From an uncultured Oscillospiraceae bacterium (GTDB taxonomy: Bacteria > Bacillota > Clostridia > Oscillospirales > Ruminococcaceae), in contig UQGL01000024.1 of assembly GCA_900540595.1 (NCBI GenBank), positions 1-41,176 of the forward strand: DNA of 41,176 bases, given 5' to 3'. A program made the translations under genes and the position numbers. The notes beneath the pieces are model-generated. The model searched no databases, was not told the DNA's origin, and saw nothing but the letters and a program-made list of their open reading frames with translations. Shown in pieces: positions 32,421 to 41,025 of this stretch (positions are counted from its first letter, which is position 1; each line of letters starts with the position of its first letter).

Positions 32421-33407
32421 TTACGCGCCTAATGTTGCCGCCATGACAGCCTTGATCGTGTGCATACGGTTCTCGGCCTCCTGAAAAACGATGGACTGGC
32501 GGCCGGTGAACACCTCGTCCGTTACCTCCATTTCGGCGCGGCCGAACCGCTCGCCCATTTCCCGGCCAATGGCGGTCTTGTGGTCGTGGTAGGCCGGCAG
32601 GCAGTGCATAAAGACGGCGGTGCGCTTGGCCTTGGCCATCAGCGCAGCGTTGACCTGATAGGGGGCCAGCGCGTTGATGCGCTCCTCCCATACGGCGGTC
32701 GGCTCGCCCATGCTGACCCACACATCGGTGTAGACGGCATCGGCCCCGGCTACGGCATCGGTGTCCTCGGTCAGGGTGACGCTGCCGCCGCTCAGGCGGG
32801 CAAACTCCTCACAGCGGGCAACAAGCTCGGGGTTCGGCCAGTAGGCCTTCGGCGCGCAGGCCACAAAATGCAGGCCCATCTTGGCGCAGCCGATCATCAG
32901 GCTGTTGCCCATGTTGTAGCGGGCGTCACCCATGTAGACAAGCTTTAGCCCCTGCAGGCTGCCGAAGCGCTCGCGCAGGGTCAAAAGGTCGGCCAGGATC
33001 TGGGTGGGGTGGTACTCGTTGGTCAGGCCGTTCCACACCGGCACGCGGGCGTGCAGCGCCAGCTCCTCGACGATCGACTGGCCGTAGCCGCGGTACTCGA
33101 TGCCGTCAAACATGCCGGAAAGCACCTCGGCTGTGTCGGCGATGGATTCCTTTTTGCCGATCTGGCTGCCGGTGGGGTCCAGATAGGTCGTGCCCATGCC
33201 CAGATCGTGGGCGGCTACCTCAAACGCGCAGCGGGTGCGGGTGGAGGTCTTTTCAAAAATCAGCGCAACATTTTTGCCGCGCAGCGTGTCATGGGGGATG
33301 CCGGCCTTCTTTTTAGCCTTCAGCTCGGCTGCCAGCTCCAGCAGGCCGCCGATCTCTGCGGGGGTAAAGTCCAGCAATGTCAAAAAATCATGCCCTACGA
33401 GGTCCAT
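32421..33407 (-). CDS. argF: Ornithine carbamoyltransferase
   Basis: 328 aa. The start at 33407 (MDLVGHDF) is chosen over an ATG two codons earlier because AAAAGGAG lies 7-8 nt upstream of it; the frame stays open for 480 further codons but that is antisense to dinB. It makes citrulline from ornithine and carbamoyl phosphate. Motifs: FEKTSTRTR (carbamoyl phosphate), [12 protein letters not shown], and MHCLPAYHD (ornithine-binding). It completes the arginine set together with argGHCJBD but is a separate unit with its own ARG-like operator. Confidence 0.97.
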   Translation of the reverse strand: MDLVGHDFLTLLDFTPAEIGGLLELAAELKAKKKAGIPHDTLRGKNVALIFEKTSTRTRCAFEVAAHDLGMGTTYLDPTGSQIGKKESIADTAEVLSGMFDGIEYRGYGQSIVEELALHARVPVWNGLTNEYHPTQILADLLTLRERFGSLQGLKLVYMGDARYNMGNSLMIGCAKMGLHFVACAPKAYWPNPELVARCEEFARLSGGSVTLTEDTDAVAGADAVYTDVWVSMGEPTAVWEERINALAPYQVNAALMAKAKRTAVFMHCLPAYHDHKTAIGREMGERFGRAEMEVTDEVFTGRQSIVFQEAENRMHTIKAVMAATLGA

Positions 33408-33438
33408 ATTCATTCTCCTTTTAAAAATTCGTTTATAG

Positions 33439-33484
33439 TGTATAAATATACATACATTATAGCACATTTTCCGCGGATATGCAA
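33439..33484 (-). promoter_or_regulatory. argF promoter with ARG-box-like palindrome
   Basis: Minus strand: TTGCAT (33484-33479), 17-bp spacer, TATAAT (33461-33456). Just downstream, TGTATAAATATACA (33439-33452) is a near-perfect palindrome differing from the argG ARG box at two symmetric positions. An arginine repressor there would cover the start site. Confidence 0.75.
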
Positions 33485-33500
33485 GCGCAGCTTTTTGTGA

Positions 33501-33506
33501 TATAAT
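33501..33506 (+). promoter_or_regulatory. -10 element of the dinB-like gene
   Basis: TATAAT at 33501-33506. The only -35 at the correct distance is the weak TATGCA (33478-33483), which overlaps the argF -35 on the other strand, so the two promoters stand back to back. Confidence 0.5.
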
Positions 33507-33548
33507 GATACCATGCAAAAAACAGCGCCCGGCAAGGAGGAAAGCGGT

Positions 33549-34793
33549 ATGGCAAAAATCTACTTTCATGTCGATGTAAACTCGGCATTTCTTTCCTGGT
33601 CGGCGCTCAAGGCGCTGCGGGACGGCGGCACCGTGGACCTGCGCACGATCCCGGCGGTGGTCGGCGGCGATGAAACCAAGCGCCACGGCGTTGTGTTGGC
33701 CAAGAGCGGCCCCGCCAAGCAGTACGGCATCAAAACGGGGGAGAGCCTGTTCGCGGCCCGCACCAAATGCCCGGGGCTGACGGTCGTGCCGCCGGATTTT
33801 GACTGGTATGTGCAGAACAGCAAGGCGCTGATCCAAATCCTGAACGACTATACGCCCGATGTTGAGCAGTACAGCATTGACGAAGCGTTTCTGGACATGA
33901 CCGGGACCGAGGCGCTGTTCGGCCCGCCGCTGACGGCGGCGCACACGATCCGCCGCCGCGTGCGCCGCGAGCTGGGCTTTACGGTCAATGTGGGCATCGC
34001 CCCCAACCGCCTGCTTGCCAAGATGGCCTCGGACTTTCAAAAGCCGGACAAAGTCCACACCCTCTATCTGTACGAGGTGGAAAAAAAGATGTGGCCGCTG
34101 CCGGTGGGGGAGCTGTTCGGGGTCGGCCCCAGCGCGGCCAAAAAGCTGAACAGCTGCGGCATTTATACAATAGGGAATCTGGCCGCACAGGACCGGGCCA
34201 CGGTGGTTTCGCTGTTCGGGGCGCGCGGCGATACGCTGTGGAACTACGCCAACGGCCGCGAGGCCGACCCCGTGACCAAGCAGGGCAGCCGCGACAACAG
34301 CTACGGCAACAGCGTGACAATGCCCCGCGACCTGCCCCGCCCCGAGGAGGCGGACGCCACGATGCTGGCGCTCTGCGATTCGGTCGGTCGGCGGCTGCGG
34401 GCGGACGGCAAGACCGCCCGGGTCGTGACGGTGCAGCTGGTGGACAATGCGTTCCGCCGCACCAGCCACCAGACGACCCTGCCCAACCCGACCAACTCCA
34501 CCGACCGGCTCTACCGTGTGGCGGTCGAGCTGATGCGCCAGATGTGGCCGGCCCGGCCCGTGCGGCTGGTGGGCGTCAGCGCCGAAAAGACCGGCGAGGA
34601 TAATTTTGAGCAGATGGACCTTTTTACCGATGCCGCGCGGATCGACAAGCAGGAAAAGCTCGACCGCGCCGCCGATGCGCTGCGCCGCAGGTTCGGCGGT
34701 GCTGCCGTGACCCGCGCCACGCTGCTGACCCCCGACACCCGCAAGCCCGAGGCACTGAGCGCCGCCAAGGAACGCGATAAGGATAAAAAGTGA
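33549..34793 (+). CDS. dinB: Y-family DNA polymerase (DinB/Pol IV type)
   Basis: 414 aa; ATG 33549 after AAGGAGG. Translesion DNA polymerase. The palm shows [12 protein letters not shown] with the first metal-binding Asp and [12 protein letters not shown] with the catalytic Asp-Glu pair. [19 protein letters not shown] and the HhH segment [12 protein letters not shown] follow, then the little-finger domain. A beta-clamp-binding motif, EQMDLF, is visible near residue 360. The Lys-rich end (KERDKDKK) is basic. I see no LexA box in the short upstream region. Confidence 0.93.
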   Translation: MAKIYFHVDVNSAFLSWSALKALRDGGTVDLRTIPAVVGGDETKRHGVVLAKSGPAKQYGIKTGESLFAARTKCPGLTVVPPDFDWYVQNSKALIQILNDYTPDVEQYSIDEAFLDMTGTEALFGPPLTAAHTIRRRVRRELGFTVNVGIAPNRLLAKMASDFQKPDKVHTLYLYEVEKKMWPLPVGELFGVGPSAAKKLNSCGIYTIGNLAAQDRATVVSLFGARGDTLWNYANGREADPVTKQGSRDNSYGNSVTMPRDLPRPEEADATMLALCDSVGRRLRADGKTARVVTVQLVDNAFRRTSHQTTLPNPTNSTDRLYRVAVELMRQMWPARPVRLVGVSAEKTGEDNFEQMDLFTDAARIDKQEKLDRAADALRRRFGGAAVTRATLLTPDTRKPEALSAAKERDKDKK

Positions 34794-34849
34794 CGGGTGC
34801 GGGCGGCCCGAACCACAAGCAGCGCGCGGACAAAGTATGGCTGCACCTA

Positions 34850-34884
34850 TTGACAAGCAAGTGTATTATGCATATAATACACTT
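34850..34884 (+). promoter_or_regulatory. Promoter and operator O1 of the GntR/ABC operon
   Basis: TTGACA (34850-34855), 17-bp spacer, TATAAT (34873-34878), full consensus. The -10 lies inside a perfect palindrome, AAGTGTATTAT (34859-34869), 4 bp, ATAATACACTT (34874-34884). This resembles AGTGTA...TACACT operators of YtrA repressors, so autorepression is likely. Confidence 0.85.
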
Positions 34885-34921
34885 AAAGCACAATATAAAA
34901 CCGGGAAAGGAGGCGGAACAC

Positions 34922-35302
34922 TTGGTAAATTTCAGCGGGCTGCAATTTCATGACGGCGCGCCGGTCTACCAGCAGATTGCGGAATACCTCAAACGGCAGA
35001 TCCTGACGGGCGCGGTGCAGGACGGCGATCCGATGCCCAGCCGGCGGGAGCTGGCCGCGCAGACCGGCATCAACCCCAACACGGCCCAAAAGGCCTACCG
35101 CCTGATGACCGAGGAGGGCTATGTCGTCACGGACGGCAACAGCGGCAGCTATCTGCGGCTGACCCCCGCCCTGCGGGAGAAAATTGATGAGGAGCTGACC
35201 CGCGGCCTTGTGGAGGATTTTGTGGCCCGGGCCAAGGCGAACCGACTGAGCTACAAAAAGGTCATTGCGCTGGTCAGCGAGCTTTGGGACGACGAGGCGT
35301 AG
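34922..35302 (+). CDS. GntR family regulator, YtrA subfamily
   Basis: 126 aa from TTG 34922, chosen because AGGAGG lies 8 nt upstream and earlier codons run through the promoter. Residues 1-75 are a winged helix-turn-helix: PVYQQIAEYLKRQIL, then MPSRRELAAQTGINPNTAQKAYRLM, and EGYVVT. The short C-terminal part (about 80-126) is the helical dimerisation region of YtrA proteins rather than a ligand domain. It precedes an ABC system and probably represses it through O1 and the second operator at 35328-35353. Confidence 0.92.
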   Translation: MVNFSGLQFHDGAPVYQQIAEYLKRQILTGAVQDGDPMPSRRELAAQTGINPNTAQKAYRLMTEEGYVVTDGNSGSYLRLTPALREKIDEELTRGLVEDFVARAKANRLSYKKVIALVSELWDDEA

Positions 35303-35327
35303 GACGAGGCTTTCGTTTTTTTAAGTT

Positions 35328-35353
35328 AAGCGTACTATACTTATAATACACAA
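35328..35353. promoter_or_regulatory. Operator O2 and TATAAT upstream of the ABC genes
   Basis: AAGCGTACTAT (35328-35338), 4 bp, ATAATACACAA (35343-35353): same half-site length and spacing as O1, with the left half 9/11 and the right half 9/11 identical. TATAAT (35342-35347) lies in it; the -35 region is poor. It suggests a second regulated start for the ABC genes. Confidence 0.7.
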
Positions 35354-35365
35354 GGAGGAATCCAG

Positions 35366-36136
35366 ATGCAGCATACCTTCACCCTTGCCGCGTGGAATTT
35401 CCGTCTGGCGCGGCGCAGTCTGCTGGCACTGTGGGGCTTTTTTGCCGCCCAGCAGGCAGCAGTCATCCTGTGGCGGGCCGCGCAGCCGGGGGCGGCCGGG
35501 CTGGGGCTGGCGTCCCATTATTACGCTACAATGCAGATTTTTGCCTACCTCGGGTTCTACCTGCTCACCGCGCTGGAAGCGGGGTTGGCCACCCACAACA
35601 GCCGCCGCGCCCGCAGCGGCTATACATGGGCCACGCTGCCCGGCACGCCGGGGCAGAAGCTTGCGGCCAAGGCCATCACGATCGCCGCTGCCGAGCTGGT
35701 CTTTGCCGCGTGGCAGCTTGTGTGGTACATCGTGGAGTTTTACCCCGTCACAGCGCTGGAAGGCTGGTACCGCAGCCGGCTGTATGGCGCGGTGCTGCCC
35801 GACGCCAACCTGTATGAGCAGGTCGTTACCAACAACCTGTTCGCCCGGCTTTTGCCGCGCCGCCCGGCACAGCTTGTGATCCTGCTGGGGATCCTTGCTC
35901 TGTCCGCCGTGATGTTGGCCGCGCTGGACACGGTGCGCGGCTGGCGCAAGCTGCCCGTCTTTGCCAGCGGCCTGTTTTGCGCTTGGGTGTGCTTCGGCAT
36001 CGTGGGCATCGAGCGGCATCTTGAATGGCTGCTTGACGAGCCGCGCTATGCCTTCCGTATCGCTGCGGCCGCTGTGCTGGCTGTGCTGACCGTCTGGTGG
36101 GCGGTGCGCAGCATCCGCCGCGGCGAGGCAGCCTGA
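35366..36136 (+). CDS. Membrane protein, putative ABC permease of a YtrA-controlled system
   Basis: 256 aa; ATG 35366 after AAGGAGG. About six membrane segments (around 18-36, 55-75, 100-122, 165-188, 195-215 and 230-250). No strong family signature is visible. The context (GntR regulator in front, ABC ATPase behind) suggests that it is the membrane part of an export or lipid/antibiotic-response ABC system like those under YtrA regulators. Confidence 0.75.
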   Translation: MQHTFTLAAWNFRLARRSLLALWGFFAAQQAAVILWRAAQPGAAGLGLASHYYATMQIFAYLGFYLLTALEAGLATHNSRRARSGYTWATLPGTPGQKLAAKAITIAAAELVFAAWQLVWYIVEFYPVTALEGWYRSRLYGAVLPDANLYEQVVTNNLFARLLPRRPAQLVILLGILALSAVMLAALDTVRGWRKLPVFASGLFCAWVCFGIVGIERHLEWLLDEPRYAFRIAAAAVLAVLTVWWAVRSIRRGEAA

Positions 36137-36153
36137 AAGGGGAGTGACCAGAC

Positions 36154-37569
36154 ATGAAAACGAAAAAATCAACATCTCTGCGGAATTTTGTGACAGCAAT
36201 CGTTCTGGCCACCGCCCTGCTGGCCGCAGGCGCGCTTTGGGTGCTGCTGGGCTGGCGCGGTGCGCTGGATGTTACCCTCACTGATCTGGCGGGTGACCCC
36301 GCCGCGCTGCGCGGCTTTACGATGCGCGGCCAGAGCAGGCTGGACAGTGCCCACACCTACTGGGAGCTGCACGATGGGTATCTGGACACCGCCTTTGCGC
36401 TCGACCCTGATGGGGACGAGGAGCAGTATCGCTACGGTGCACCGGGTGTTACCATGCGGACAATCTACGCGCTGACGCCGGAAAGCCGCGCCGCCGTTGA
36501 CGCTGCTGCCCGCCGTGTGCATACCTACGCAGACAGCTGGCAGCTGGAGAGCACTGCATCCGCCTTCCGCGTAATGGCCGAAATTTATATGGCCGACGGC
36601 GTGCTGCGCGTAGCGCTGCGGGATGCAGCGGCGGACGAGCCTGCTGCGGTAACCACCTACGCGGAGGCGCCAAGTTATCTGGCACGCACCGGCTCCCAGT
36701 ACGACTATGAGGCCGACAGCCCCGAGCAGCTGCAGAACATAGAAACGGACTACGATTTTATTGCCGGGCAGCTGTTCGGCTTGGGAGGCGGACAGGGCCT
36801 TGTCTGGAAGCGCACCATCGGCAGCCGCAGGGCGGGTCTGTACAGGGCAACGCCGGTCAGCTACGAGGCGCTTGAGGCGCTGCCCGCCGATGGCAAGGCC
36901 GGTGACCGCGAGGTACTGTGTGCGACCACCGAGGTTGGCACGCTGGAGCCGTTCTATTGCCCCGAGGATGCCCGGCTGGTTGCCTGCGGCCTGCCGATGG
37001 CTGACGGCCTGACGCTGTGCGTCTATTTAAATAAGGAAGAAAAGGCCTGCGCTGACCTTGTCAATGCGGCCGGTGTGCGGGTCGATCATGTGGAGTTGGC
37101 AGAGTTCGCCGGACAATCGGACTTTTCCGCCGTGGCCCGCCCGCGCAGCACCGACCGCGATGCCGTGCTGCATATCTACGGCGATGACTACAGCGGCTAC
37201 CTGACTGCGCTGCGCGTGGAGAATGGCAGCTTTGCCCTGCACCAATGCCTGCCGGTGGGGGAAAGCGTTTACCTGCGCAACGCCGAGGCAGCCGTGCTGA
37301 ACACAGCCGGTGATGCACTGCTTATTGCCACGCCCGAATACACCACGGTGGGCGAGGGCGGCACAGACAATGCCTACAACATATACCAGACCGGCACGCT
37401 GCTGCTGGTCTGCCCGCTGGACGGCAGCGGCACGCGCTACCGGGGCCGCCTGAACACCGGGGCCGAGCGCGACTGGGGCGCGCAGCTGGGCGAGGACTGG
37501 CGCAGGGTCTCTCTGCGCCGCTACATGAGCTACGAGCTTTACGAAAAGGACAGGGGGAGACAGCTATGA
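36154..37569 (+). CDS. Unknown membrane-anchored extracytoplasmic protein in the ABC operon
   Basis: 471 aa; ATG 36154 after GGGGAG. A single N-terminal membrane anchor (about 12-34) is followed by about 435 residues predicted outside, rich in beta-type segments, with only a few Cys (such as in FYCPEDARLVACG). I do not recognise a family. It sits 17 bp after the permease gene and overlaps the ATPase start by 4 bp (ATGA), so it is co-expressed. It could be a sensor, a periplasm-facing partner or an accessory of the transporter; none is proven. Confidence 0.72.
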   Translation: MKTKKSTSLRNFVTAIVLATALLAAGALWVLLGWRGALDVTLTDLAGDPAALRGFTMRGQSRLDSAHTYWELHDGYLDTAFALDPDGDEEQYRYGAPGVTMRTIYALTPESRAAVDAAARRVHTYADSWQLESTASAFRVMAEIYMADGVLRVALRDAAADEPAAVTTYAEAPSYLARTGSQYDYEADSPEQLQNIETDYDFIAGQLFGLGGGQGLVWKRTIGSRRAGLYRATPVSYEALEALPADGKAGDREVLCATTEVGTLEPFYCPEDARLVACGLPMADGLTLCVYLNKEEKACADLVNAAGVRVDHVELAEFAGQSDFSAVARPRSTDRDAVLHIYGDDYSGYLTALRVENGSFALHQCLPVGESVYLRNAEAAVLNTAGDALLIATPEYTTVGEGGTDNAYNIYQTGTLLLVCPLDGSGTRYRGRLNTGAERDWGAQLGEDWRRVSLRRYMSYELYEKDRGRQL

Positions 37570-38285
37570 TCGAGGTGCGAAGCCTGCAGAAAACCTACCG
37601 CAGCCACGGCGCGGCTGTGGGCCTGCTGGGTGCGGATTTCCTTGTGCCGGATGGGCAGATCGTGGGCATCCTGGGCGAGAATGGTGCCGGTAAAACCACG
37701 ATGCTTCGCTGCATTGCGGGGCTTTTGCCGCACAAGGGCACAGCGCTGCTGGACGGCCGGCCTGCCGGGGTGCAGTACGAGCGCATCAGCTATATCACCG
37801 GCGAGGGCAGCTATTACCCGGCGCTGACGGTGGCAGCCTACGGTCAGCTGCTGACCGACCTGCACCCCGCGTTTGACCCTGCGCGGTACGAAAAATTTCT
37901 GGAATTTTTCGCCCTGCACGGCACGGATACAATCGGGCGGCTTTCCACCGGGCAGCGCGCACGGGTGGAGCTGGCTGCCGGCTTTGCCAAGCGGGTGCCG
38001 TATTACCTGATGGATGAGCCATTTTTGGGTAAGGACCCCTTCACCCGGCGGGATTTCATCAAGCTGATGAGCGCCACGCTGACCGGCGGGGAAACGCTGC
38101 TGCTCTCGACCCATTATATTGAGGATGTGGAGCATTTTTTGGACCGCGCACTGATCCTGCATGACGGCCGCATTGCGGAGGACCTGCAGCTGGACACGCT
38201 GGCACCCGGCGACAGCCTGCTGGCCCACATGGCATCGGCCTGCCATTGGGACCCGCAGCGGTATCTGGCGTTTGAGGAAGAATAA
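37566..38285 (+). CDS. ABC transporter ATP-binding protein (YtrB-like)
   Basis: 239 aa; ATG 37566 overlaps the previous stop, with AGGGGGAGA upstream. Walker A GENGAGKTT, signature LSTGQRARVEL (LSTGQ in place of LSGGQ), Walker B YYLMDEPFLGKD and His switch LLLSTHYIED. The Q-loop region reads YITGEGSYY, with Glu where Gln is usual. It belongs to the exporter/antibiotic-resistance-type group typical after YtrA regulators. It is the last gene of the unit. Confidence 0.9.
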   Translation: MIEVRSLQKTYRSHGAAVGLLGADFLVPDGQIVGILGENGAGKTTMLRCIAGLLPHKGTALLDGRPAGVQYERISYITGEGSYYPALTVAAYGQLLTDLHPAFDPARYEKFLEFFALHGTDTIGRLSTGQRARVELAAGFAKRVPYYLMDEPFLGKDPFTRRDFIKLMSATLTGGETLLLSTHYIEDVEHFLDRALILHDGRIAEDLQLDTLAPGDSLLAHMASACHWDPQRYLAFEEE

Positions 38286-38326
38286 AAAGTGACCCATGAG
38301 CGGGCAGGCTCATGGGTCACTTTTTT
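38284..38326. terminator. Bidirectional terminator between the ABC and sigma operons
   Basis: AAAAAGTGACCCATGAG pairs with CTCATGGGTCACTTTTTT around an 8-nt loop. T-runs on both strands serve the converging units; it overlaps the end of the anti-sigma-like gene. Confidence 0.92.
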
Positions 38327-38915
38327 AATTCGCGGTAAACTGCCAATATTCTCCGTCGATTTCCACGATGACGGCTTTTTCGCTGCTTATCCAGTAGGAA
38401 TATCCCGTGCCGAAGTTGGAACACCCGTCCGTCTCCGGAAAGGTATCGCGCGCCACACTGTCCGCAATCACGCCGTCAGGGTCGCGGTCGGCGATAAAGT
38501 CAACCGGGGCGGGTGACTCAAAATACCGCACACCGTCCAGCTGCACGCACCGCGCCACGCCCAGTGCTATGGACGATTCGGCGGTGTCCTGCGTGCTTTG
38601 GGCGGCTGCCCCCTCGTTGGCTTCTGCATCGCCCGCGGTCTGCGGGGCGGCGGTGTCGGCCATCGCCTCATCGGGGGCTGCCTCGGCTGCCGCAGCCTCG
38701 GGCGGCTGGGCGCTCAGCATCACGGCATCGCGGGGGATGGCACTGCGCTGCCAAACCGTTATGCCGCCTAAAAAGATGCAGGCGCAGGCGGCTGCGGCGG
38801 CAAGGCTGCGCCAGTACACCGGCGGCCTGCGGCGCTTTTTCACCGGCGCGTCGGCGGCCAAAATCAGGTCATCGTCCAGATGGCCGATGGCCTCAAACAA
38901 TTCGCGCTCTGTCAA
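38325..38915 (-). CDS. Membrane-anchored anti-sigma-like protein
   Basis: 196 aa on the minus strand, overlapping the sigma gene by 4 bp. An N-terminal cytoplasmic stretch of 30 residues (MTERELFEAIGHLDDDLI, then KKRRR) is followed by a membrane helix (about 37-55), an Ala/Glu-rich linker (70-115) and a small extracytoplasmic domain ending EIDGEYWQFTAN. No zinc-binding anti-sigma motif is visible, so the role as anti-sigma factor rests on gene order and topology. The extracellular part could sense an envelope signal. Confidence 0.7.
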   Translation of the reverse strand: MTERELFEAIGHLDDDLILAADAPVKKRRRPPVYWRSLAAAAACACIFLGGITVWQRSAIPRDAVMLSAQPPEAAAAEAAPDEAMADTAAPQTAGDAEANEGAAAQSTQDTAESSIALGVARCVQLDGVRYFESPAPVDFIADRDPDGVIADSVARDTFPETDGCSNFGTGYSYWISSEKAVIVEIDGEYWQFTAN

Positions 38916-39472
38916 AGTGCAGCACCCCTTTCCTGTAAGTATGCGGCCAGCTTGCCGCGCGTACGGTGCAGCGTCACCCGCACCTTGCTCTCGGTCAGGC
39001 TGTACCGCGCGGCAATGTCGGCGGTGGCATCGCAGTACCAGTACCGCCGCAAAAATATGTTGCGGGTCTCCTCGGGCAGCGTGCGCAGAAACGCGCTGAT
39101 CAGCCGCCCGGTCTCGGCGGCGTTAAAGCTTTCCTCCACGCTGCCCGGCGCGGCTACACATTCGGCAAGCTCGTCCAGCGGGGCAAAGCTCTGGCCGCAG
39201 CCGCGCTTCTGCGCTGTTGCTTTGTCAAAGCGGTCAAGCGCAAGATTCCGCGTGATGCGCCCCAAATAGGGCGCCAGCCTTGCGGGGTGGTTGTCGGGCA
39301 TGCTGTTCCAGGCGGCCAGCCAGGTGTCGTTTTCACACTCCTCGGCATCGTGGGCGCTGTGGAGTATGTTGTCGGCAATTTTGCGGCAGTAGGCGCCGAA
39401 TTTGGCGGCGGTCTCACTCAGGGCCTGCTCGTCCCGCGCCCAGTAGAGCGCTACGATGGCGGCATCCTCCAT
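38912..39472 (-). CDS. ECF-type RNA polymerase sigma factor
   Basis: 186 aa; start 39472 after AAAGGAGG on the minus strand. Region 2 (about 20-90) contains DAEECENDTWLAAW and YLGRITRNLALDRF; region 4 (about 125-180) contains LPEETRNIFLRRYWY and LTESKVRVTLHRTRGKL with the helix-turn-helix. Upstream, TATACT on the minus strand (39498-39493) is a possible -10 and TGTAAC lies about 20 bp before it, a motif like the ECF -35 of B. subtilis SigX, so autoregulation is possible but weakly supported. The anti-sigma-like gene follows with a 4-bp overlap. Confidence 0.92.
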   Translation of the reverse strand: MEDAAIVALYWARDEQALSETAAKFGAYCRKIADNILHSAHDAEECENDTWLAAWNSMPDNHPARLAPYLGRITRNLALDRFDKATAQKRGCGQSFAPLDELAECVAAPGSVEESFNAAETGRLISAFLRTLPEETRNIFLRRYWYCDATADIAARYSLTESKVRVTLHRTRGKLAAYLQERGAAL

Positions 39473-39576
39473 GATATTGGCCTCCTTTTAATAGTATAGT
39501 AGGAAAAGAATCGAAAATGTTACAGAAAAAACCTGCCGGTGGGGGCAGACTTTTGAAATCGTGCTTGCAGCGGCGC

Positions 39577-40518
39577 TTACAGCATATGCTTTTTATGCAG
39601 CACCCATGCCGCAAACACGCACAAAGCCAGCGTCAGCGCCAGCACGATGGCAAACCCGGCGGTGGTGTTGGCAAACGGCATACCATCGGACTGGACATTC
39701 ATGCCGTACAAACCGCTGATGACGGTGGGCACGGCCATCAGCAGGGTGATGCTGGTCAGGTATTTCATCGCATTGTTCAGGCGGTTGTCCAAAATCGAGC
39801 TGAACAGCTCCCGCGTGCCCTTGATGTCATCGCGGTAGATGCTGGTCATCTCAATGGCCTGCCGGATCTCAACGATCACATCGTCCAGCAGCTCACGGTC
39901 ATCGGGGTACTGCTCCAACCGCTTGTAGCGGGTCAGGCGGTCCAGCACGGTAGCATTGGAGCGCAGACTTGTCGCAAAGTAGACCAGCGTGGATTCCAGC
40001 GCGTGCAGTTCCATCAGGTCGCTGTCCTTCAACTCGCCGGACAGATTTTTCTCAATGGCCTGACGGCGGCGGTCGATCAGGCGCAGCTCCTGCTGGTACA
40101 TCGTGGCCGCACGGTAGAGCAGCTGGTAGACGAACCGCATCTTCTTCCGGGTGGAGAACCCCTTGACCCGGCAGGCGGCAAAATCCCCGATAACGGCGGT
40201 ATCGGCCGAGCAGACCGTGACGATCAGCTCCTGCGTCAGCAGAATGCCAAGAGGGATCGTGGAGTAGACGCCCTCGCCGGCACCCTCGACCTTGATGGGG
40301 ATGTCAACGATGATGACGGTGTAGCCGTCCTCCAGACTGATGCGCGCTGACTCCTCCGGGTCGGTCGCAGCCACGATGTCGGCTGTCTCGATGTCCAGCG
40401 TAGCCGCCACCCGGCGCACCTCATCGTCCGTGGGGCTGGTCAGACAGATCCAGGCCCCCTCGCTCATATCATCGACCCGCGTCAGCTGCTTATCCTGTGT
40501 GCGGTAAATCTTCATCAT
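39577..40518 (-). CDS. corA: CorA family Mg2+/divalent metal transporter
   Basis: 313 aa from ATG 40518 (MMKIYRT), with GGTGG 8 nt upstream; a GTG at 40530 is an alternative. A long cytoplasmic N domain with coiled-coil stretches (YQQELRLIDRRRQAIEKNL) leads to two C-terminal helices, the first ending in the signature YGMN (SGLYGMNV) that forms the pore mouth. A basic KKHML tail closes it. It probably imports Mg2+. Single-gene unit with its own promoter. Confidence 0.95.
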   Translation of the reverse strand: MMKIYRTQDKQLTRVDDMSEGAWICLTSPTDDEVRRVAATLDIETADIVAATDPEESARISLEDGYTVIIVDIPIKVEGAGEGVYSTIPLGILLTQELIVTVCSADTAVIGDFAACRVKGFSTRKKMRFVYQLLYRAATMYQQELRLIDRRRQAIEKNLSGELKDSDLMELHALESTLVYFATSLRSNATVLDRLTRYKRLEQYPDDRELLDDVIVEIRQAIEMTSIYRDDIKGTRELFSSILDNRLNNAMKYLTSITLLMAVPTVISGLYGMNVQSDGMPFANTTAGFAIVLALTLALCVFAAWVLHKKHML

Positions 40519-40550
40519 GGCTCGTTCCACCCATACATTATTATAATATC

Positions 40551-40579
40551 AGTATAAAGCTTTTCCGCACATTGCGCAA
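40551..40579 (-). promoter_or_regulatory. Promoter of corA
   Basis: Minus strand: TTGCGC (40579-40574), 17-bp spacer, TATACT (40556-40551). Confidence 0.7.
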
Positions 40580-40646
40580 GCAGATATTTTCCCCGGCCGT
40601 AACCCTTGCGGTAGCCACCCACCCAACGGCCCACCCGCCCCCAAGT

Positions 40647-40693
40647 CTTCCCCTGCGGGGGAAGGTGGCCCCGCAGGGCCGGATGAGGGGCAA
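40647..40693. repeat. Family B half element (B4)
   Basis: CTTCCCCTGCGGGGGAAG, GGTGGCCCCGCAGGGCC, then GGATGAGGGG. It is the inverse of the right half of B3. The left half of the element is missing. Confidence 0.85.
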
Positions 40694-40743
40694 CCTTGCG
40701 GATAACGCCCTTTATCGGGCAATCTTTCCGTCCCCGCCCGCCT

Positions 40744-40831
40744 GTAGGGAGGGGGCTTGCCCCCTCCGCCGCTTCCAATTAAATGTCATTCCCCATTTGC
40801 CACCCTGTAGGGGCCGGGCATGCCCGGCCCG
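40744..40831. repeat. Two GTAGGG hairpin modules
   Basis: GTAGGGAGGGGGCTTGCC... at 40744-40768 and GTAGGGGCCGGGCATGCC... at 40807-40831. Each starts GTAGGG and folds on itself, like the family A core modules but with different stem bases. The rest of 40531-40937 shows no gene. Confidence 0.8.
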
Positions 40832-40937
40832 CAACCTACCCGATACTACAGCTTGTGGCCATCGCACAACAAATCCCCAACATGCACCTTGCCCAAAAAT
40901 CCCTCTCGAAATTTGTCAAAAAAACCGAAAAACCCCA

Positions 40938-40966
40938 TTGACAAAAGTATGACCACTTGCTATAAT
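40938..40966 (+). promoter_or_regulatory. rRNA operon promoter P1
   Basis: TTGACA (40938-40943), 17-bp spacer, TATAAT (40961-40966), full consensus, preceded by A-rich sequence GAAAAACCCCA. AAGCTGTC begins 4 bp after the -10. A CGCGGCG/CGCCGCG hairpin follows at about 40979-40996. Confidence 0.9.
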
Positions 40967-41025
40967 AGTCAAGCTGTCTCGCGGCGGACACGCCGCGAAA
41001 AGCGCTTCATAACAGCTTGTATATG

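Noticed and set aside
32421..34856. An 811-codon open frame on the minus strand
   Set aside because: Only its last 328 codons are argF. The rest runs antisense through the polymerase gene and the argF promoter; it is open because of high G+C and codon bias.
40497..40952. A 151-codon frame at the right end
   Set aside because: It reads through dispersed hairpins (B4 and the GTAGGG modules); composition is Pro/Arg-rich noise.
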